A DNA stretch of 64,000 nt from Trichormus variabilis 0441 (GTDB taxonomy: Bacteria > Cyanobacteriota > Cyanobacteriia > Cyanobacteriales > Nostocaceae): assembly GCF_009856605.1 (NCBI RefSeq), contig NZ_CP047242.1, positions 2,672,001 through 2,736,000 of the forward strand. Direction: 5' to 3'. Position numbers and translations under genes: made by a program. Each line of letters opens with the position of its first letter. Within the stretch, counting starts at the first letter, position 1. Of this stretch, positions 62,950 to 64,000 are shown in pieces. The notes beneath the pieces were generated by a model, which had not been told where the DNA came from, ran no database searches, and was given only the letters and a program-made list of their open reading frames with translations.

Positions 62950-64000
62950 TTAAGATAAAAATCTTGGTAGACAAAACCAAAAGCAAGAACCACCTTCACT
63001 ACGAGGCACATAACCAATACTACCGCCCCAACGCTCAACTGTGATTCTACAAAAATAAAGGCCTAAACCAGATTTTCCACTACTTTTATCTTTACCTTGA
63101 GAAAACTTCTGAAATAAAGTGTTAACTGTTTCTAGTGGTACTCCACTGCCTTCATCATCTACAGAAACGTATACATAATTTTCTTTTGATTGTAATCGGA
63201 TAATTACTGTAGATTCAGGTGGGCTGTAGCGGACAGCATTCTCCAGTATATTAAAAATTACTCTATCTAAACGAGATTTATCTCCCTGTACTTTCCAGTC
63301 TGCTAAAGGATCAATAGCATCAGCTAAAATTAGGTTTATATTGTTTAATGTAAAACTAGGTTTTAAGGTTTCAACGACATCATTTACACAACTTAAAATA
63401 TTGGGAGCTTCTTCACTATCAACAACGAAGTTCTCTAATGCCATCATTTCCGCAGAAAATGTATCTAAAACTTTCCTCATGAGATTTTCTTGATTGAAGG
63501 ATTGCTGTTGACAAACTTCTAAATAGTTTCTTCCTTGGGGAGTTAAATTTTCAAATTCTAATAAAGATAAGCATCCATTCATCGCATTTAATTGACCCGC
63601 AATATCATGAATTAAACAATGAATTAGTATTTCTTGTTTTTGATTATTTTTTATTAGTTTTTGATAATTTAGTTGTCGTTGTCGAGCTTCTTGTATAATA
63701 TTTTGCCTATGCCTATAGCTTTCCTCTAAAACTTCAATTAATAATATTTTTTTATCTTCGACAAAAGTTGCACGGGCTTCAAATTGATATTCTTTGCCCT
63801 GCGGGTCTATTTGTATCCAGATACCTGAAGTTAAGTTTTTACAATTACTATTACTCCAAAATTCTTCGGCATCAAATAGAAAGTTTTGTAAAAAATAAAA
63901 TTCTTCTTGCAGAATTGATATCTCCATTCCTAAACTGTATTTGTGCTGACAAAATTCTCTAAACCAACTAGGTAAATTACTAATAATTTTAAATAAGCCA
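62950..64000 (-). CDS. Sensor histidine kinase (5' end beyond window)
   Basis: The frame stays open past the ATG at 63927 to the window end (upstream residues include NLPSWFREFCQHKYSLG), so the gene is likely longer. Visible: PAS-like segment (GIWIQIDPQGKEYQFEARATF), coiled coil, H-box CLIHDIAGQLNAMNG with His, N box IFNILENAVRYSPP, G1 DDEGSGVPLETVNTLF, G2 GKSGLGLYFC. Cytosolic part only. Sensor domain, if any, is outside. Confidence 0.85.
   Translation of the reverse strand, partial: GLFKIISNLPSWFREFCQHKYSLGMEISILQEEFYFLQNFLFDAEEFWSNSNCKNLTSGIWIQIDPQGKEYQFEARATFVEDKKILLIEVLEESYRHRQNIIQEARQRQLNYQKLIKNNQKQEILIHCLIHDIAGQLNAMNGCLSLLEFENLTPQGRNYLEVCQQQSFNQENLMRKVLDTFSAEMMALENFVVDSEEAPNILSCVNDVVETLKPSFTLNNINLILADAIDPLADWKVQGDKSRLDRVIFNILENAVRYSPPESTVIIRLQSKENYVYVSVDDEGSGVPLETVNTLFQKFSQGKDKSSGKSGLGLYFCRITVERWGGSIGYVPRSEGGSCFWFCLPRFLS

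Noticed and set aside
62950..63927. Histidine kinase starting at ATG 63927
   Set aside because: The frame continues open to the window edge, so this ATG is probably internal and the gene is partial.

Overview
The window looks like the chromosome of a filamentous, heterocyst-type cyanobacterium (Nostoc/Anabaena/Trichormus group). It is AT-rich and full of HIP1 octamers (GCGATCGC) and short tandem repeats such as TTGACTA/ACTGACA. It carries recognisable cyanobacterial genes: sigC-like sigma factor, furA, cobN, lipA, gpsA, murE, mgtE and pyrB. The proteusin precursor plus epimerase arrangement resembles the avp locus described in Anabaena variabilis, but I cannot name the strain from sequence alone.

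Region 1 (1-6907) is a proteusin (NHLP-leader RiPP) locus. A C39-peptidase ABC exporter (cut by the window edge) and a HlyD-like adaptor lie on the minus strand. Divergent from them are a precursor with a GG cleavage site and a very hydrophobic core, a radical-SAM epimerase and a B12-type radical-SAM C-methyltransferase. Region 2 (7020-12624) is a minus-strand set: Cache/HAMP membrane sensor, ParA/MinD-like ATPase, HExxH protein and double cyclic-nucleotide-domain protein, with a PAS-AraC regulator upstream. Region 3 (13167-25674) holds a glycosyltransferase, a membrane-anchored beta-propeller protein, an APH-like kinase with a DOMON-like partner, a TpsB outer-membrane transporter, small hypothetical genes, murE, a glutaredoxin-like gene and a histidine kinase whose H-box histidine is a glutamine.

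Region 4 (25756-42652) is a complete 16.9-kb type V-K CRISPR-associated transposon (CAST). It has 16-bp perfect terminal inverted repeats, a 5-bp target duplication ACAAT, arrays of TnsB-type sites at both ends, tnsB-tnsC-tniQ, a MerR-type cvkR, cas12k with a degenerate RuvC, a tracrRNA, a two-spacer CRISPR array, and a separate degenerate repeat with a 17-nt homing spacer. That spacer is identical to part of the adjacent tRNA-Pro(CGG) gene, which has a GGTA PAM; the transposon end lies 59 bp from the PAM. The cargo is a type I restriction-modification island (hsdM, hsdS, an AlbA_2-type ATPase, hsdR, a small metallopeptidase) plus a protein kinase with a small partner.

Region 5 (42660-64000) is host chromosome: tRNA-Pro, lipA, gpsA, sigC, furA with a convergent peptidoglycan-binding gene (the arrangement that gives the alpha-furA antisense RNA in Anabaena), cobN interrupted in frame by low-complexity repeats, a GAF histidine kinase that may be a cyanobacteriochrome, a Tat-exported phosphoesterase, a serC-type aminotransferase, mgtE with a structured leader, an IS630 copy landed 2-4 bp before the pyrB start codon, and a histidine kinase cut by the window end. 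Dispersed palindromes and IS605-like non-coding elements lie between genes throughout.
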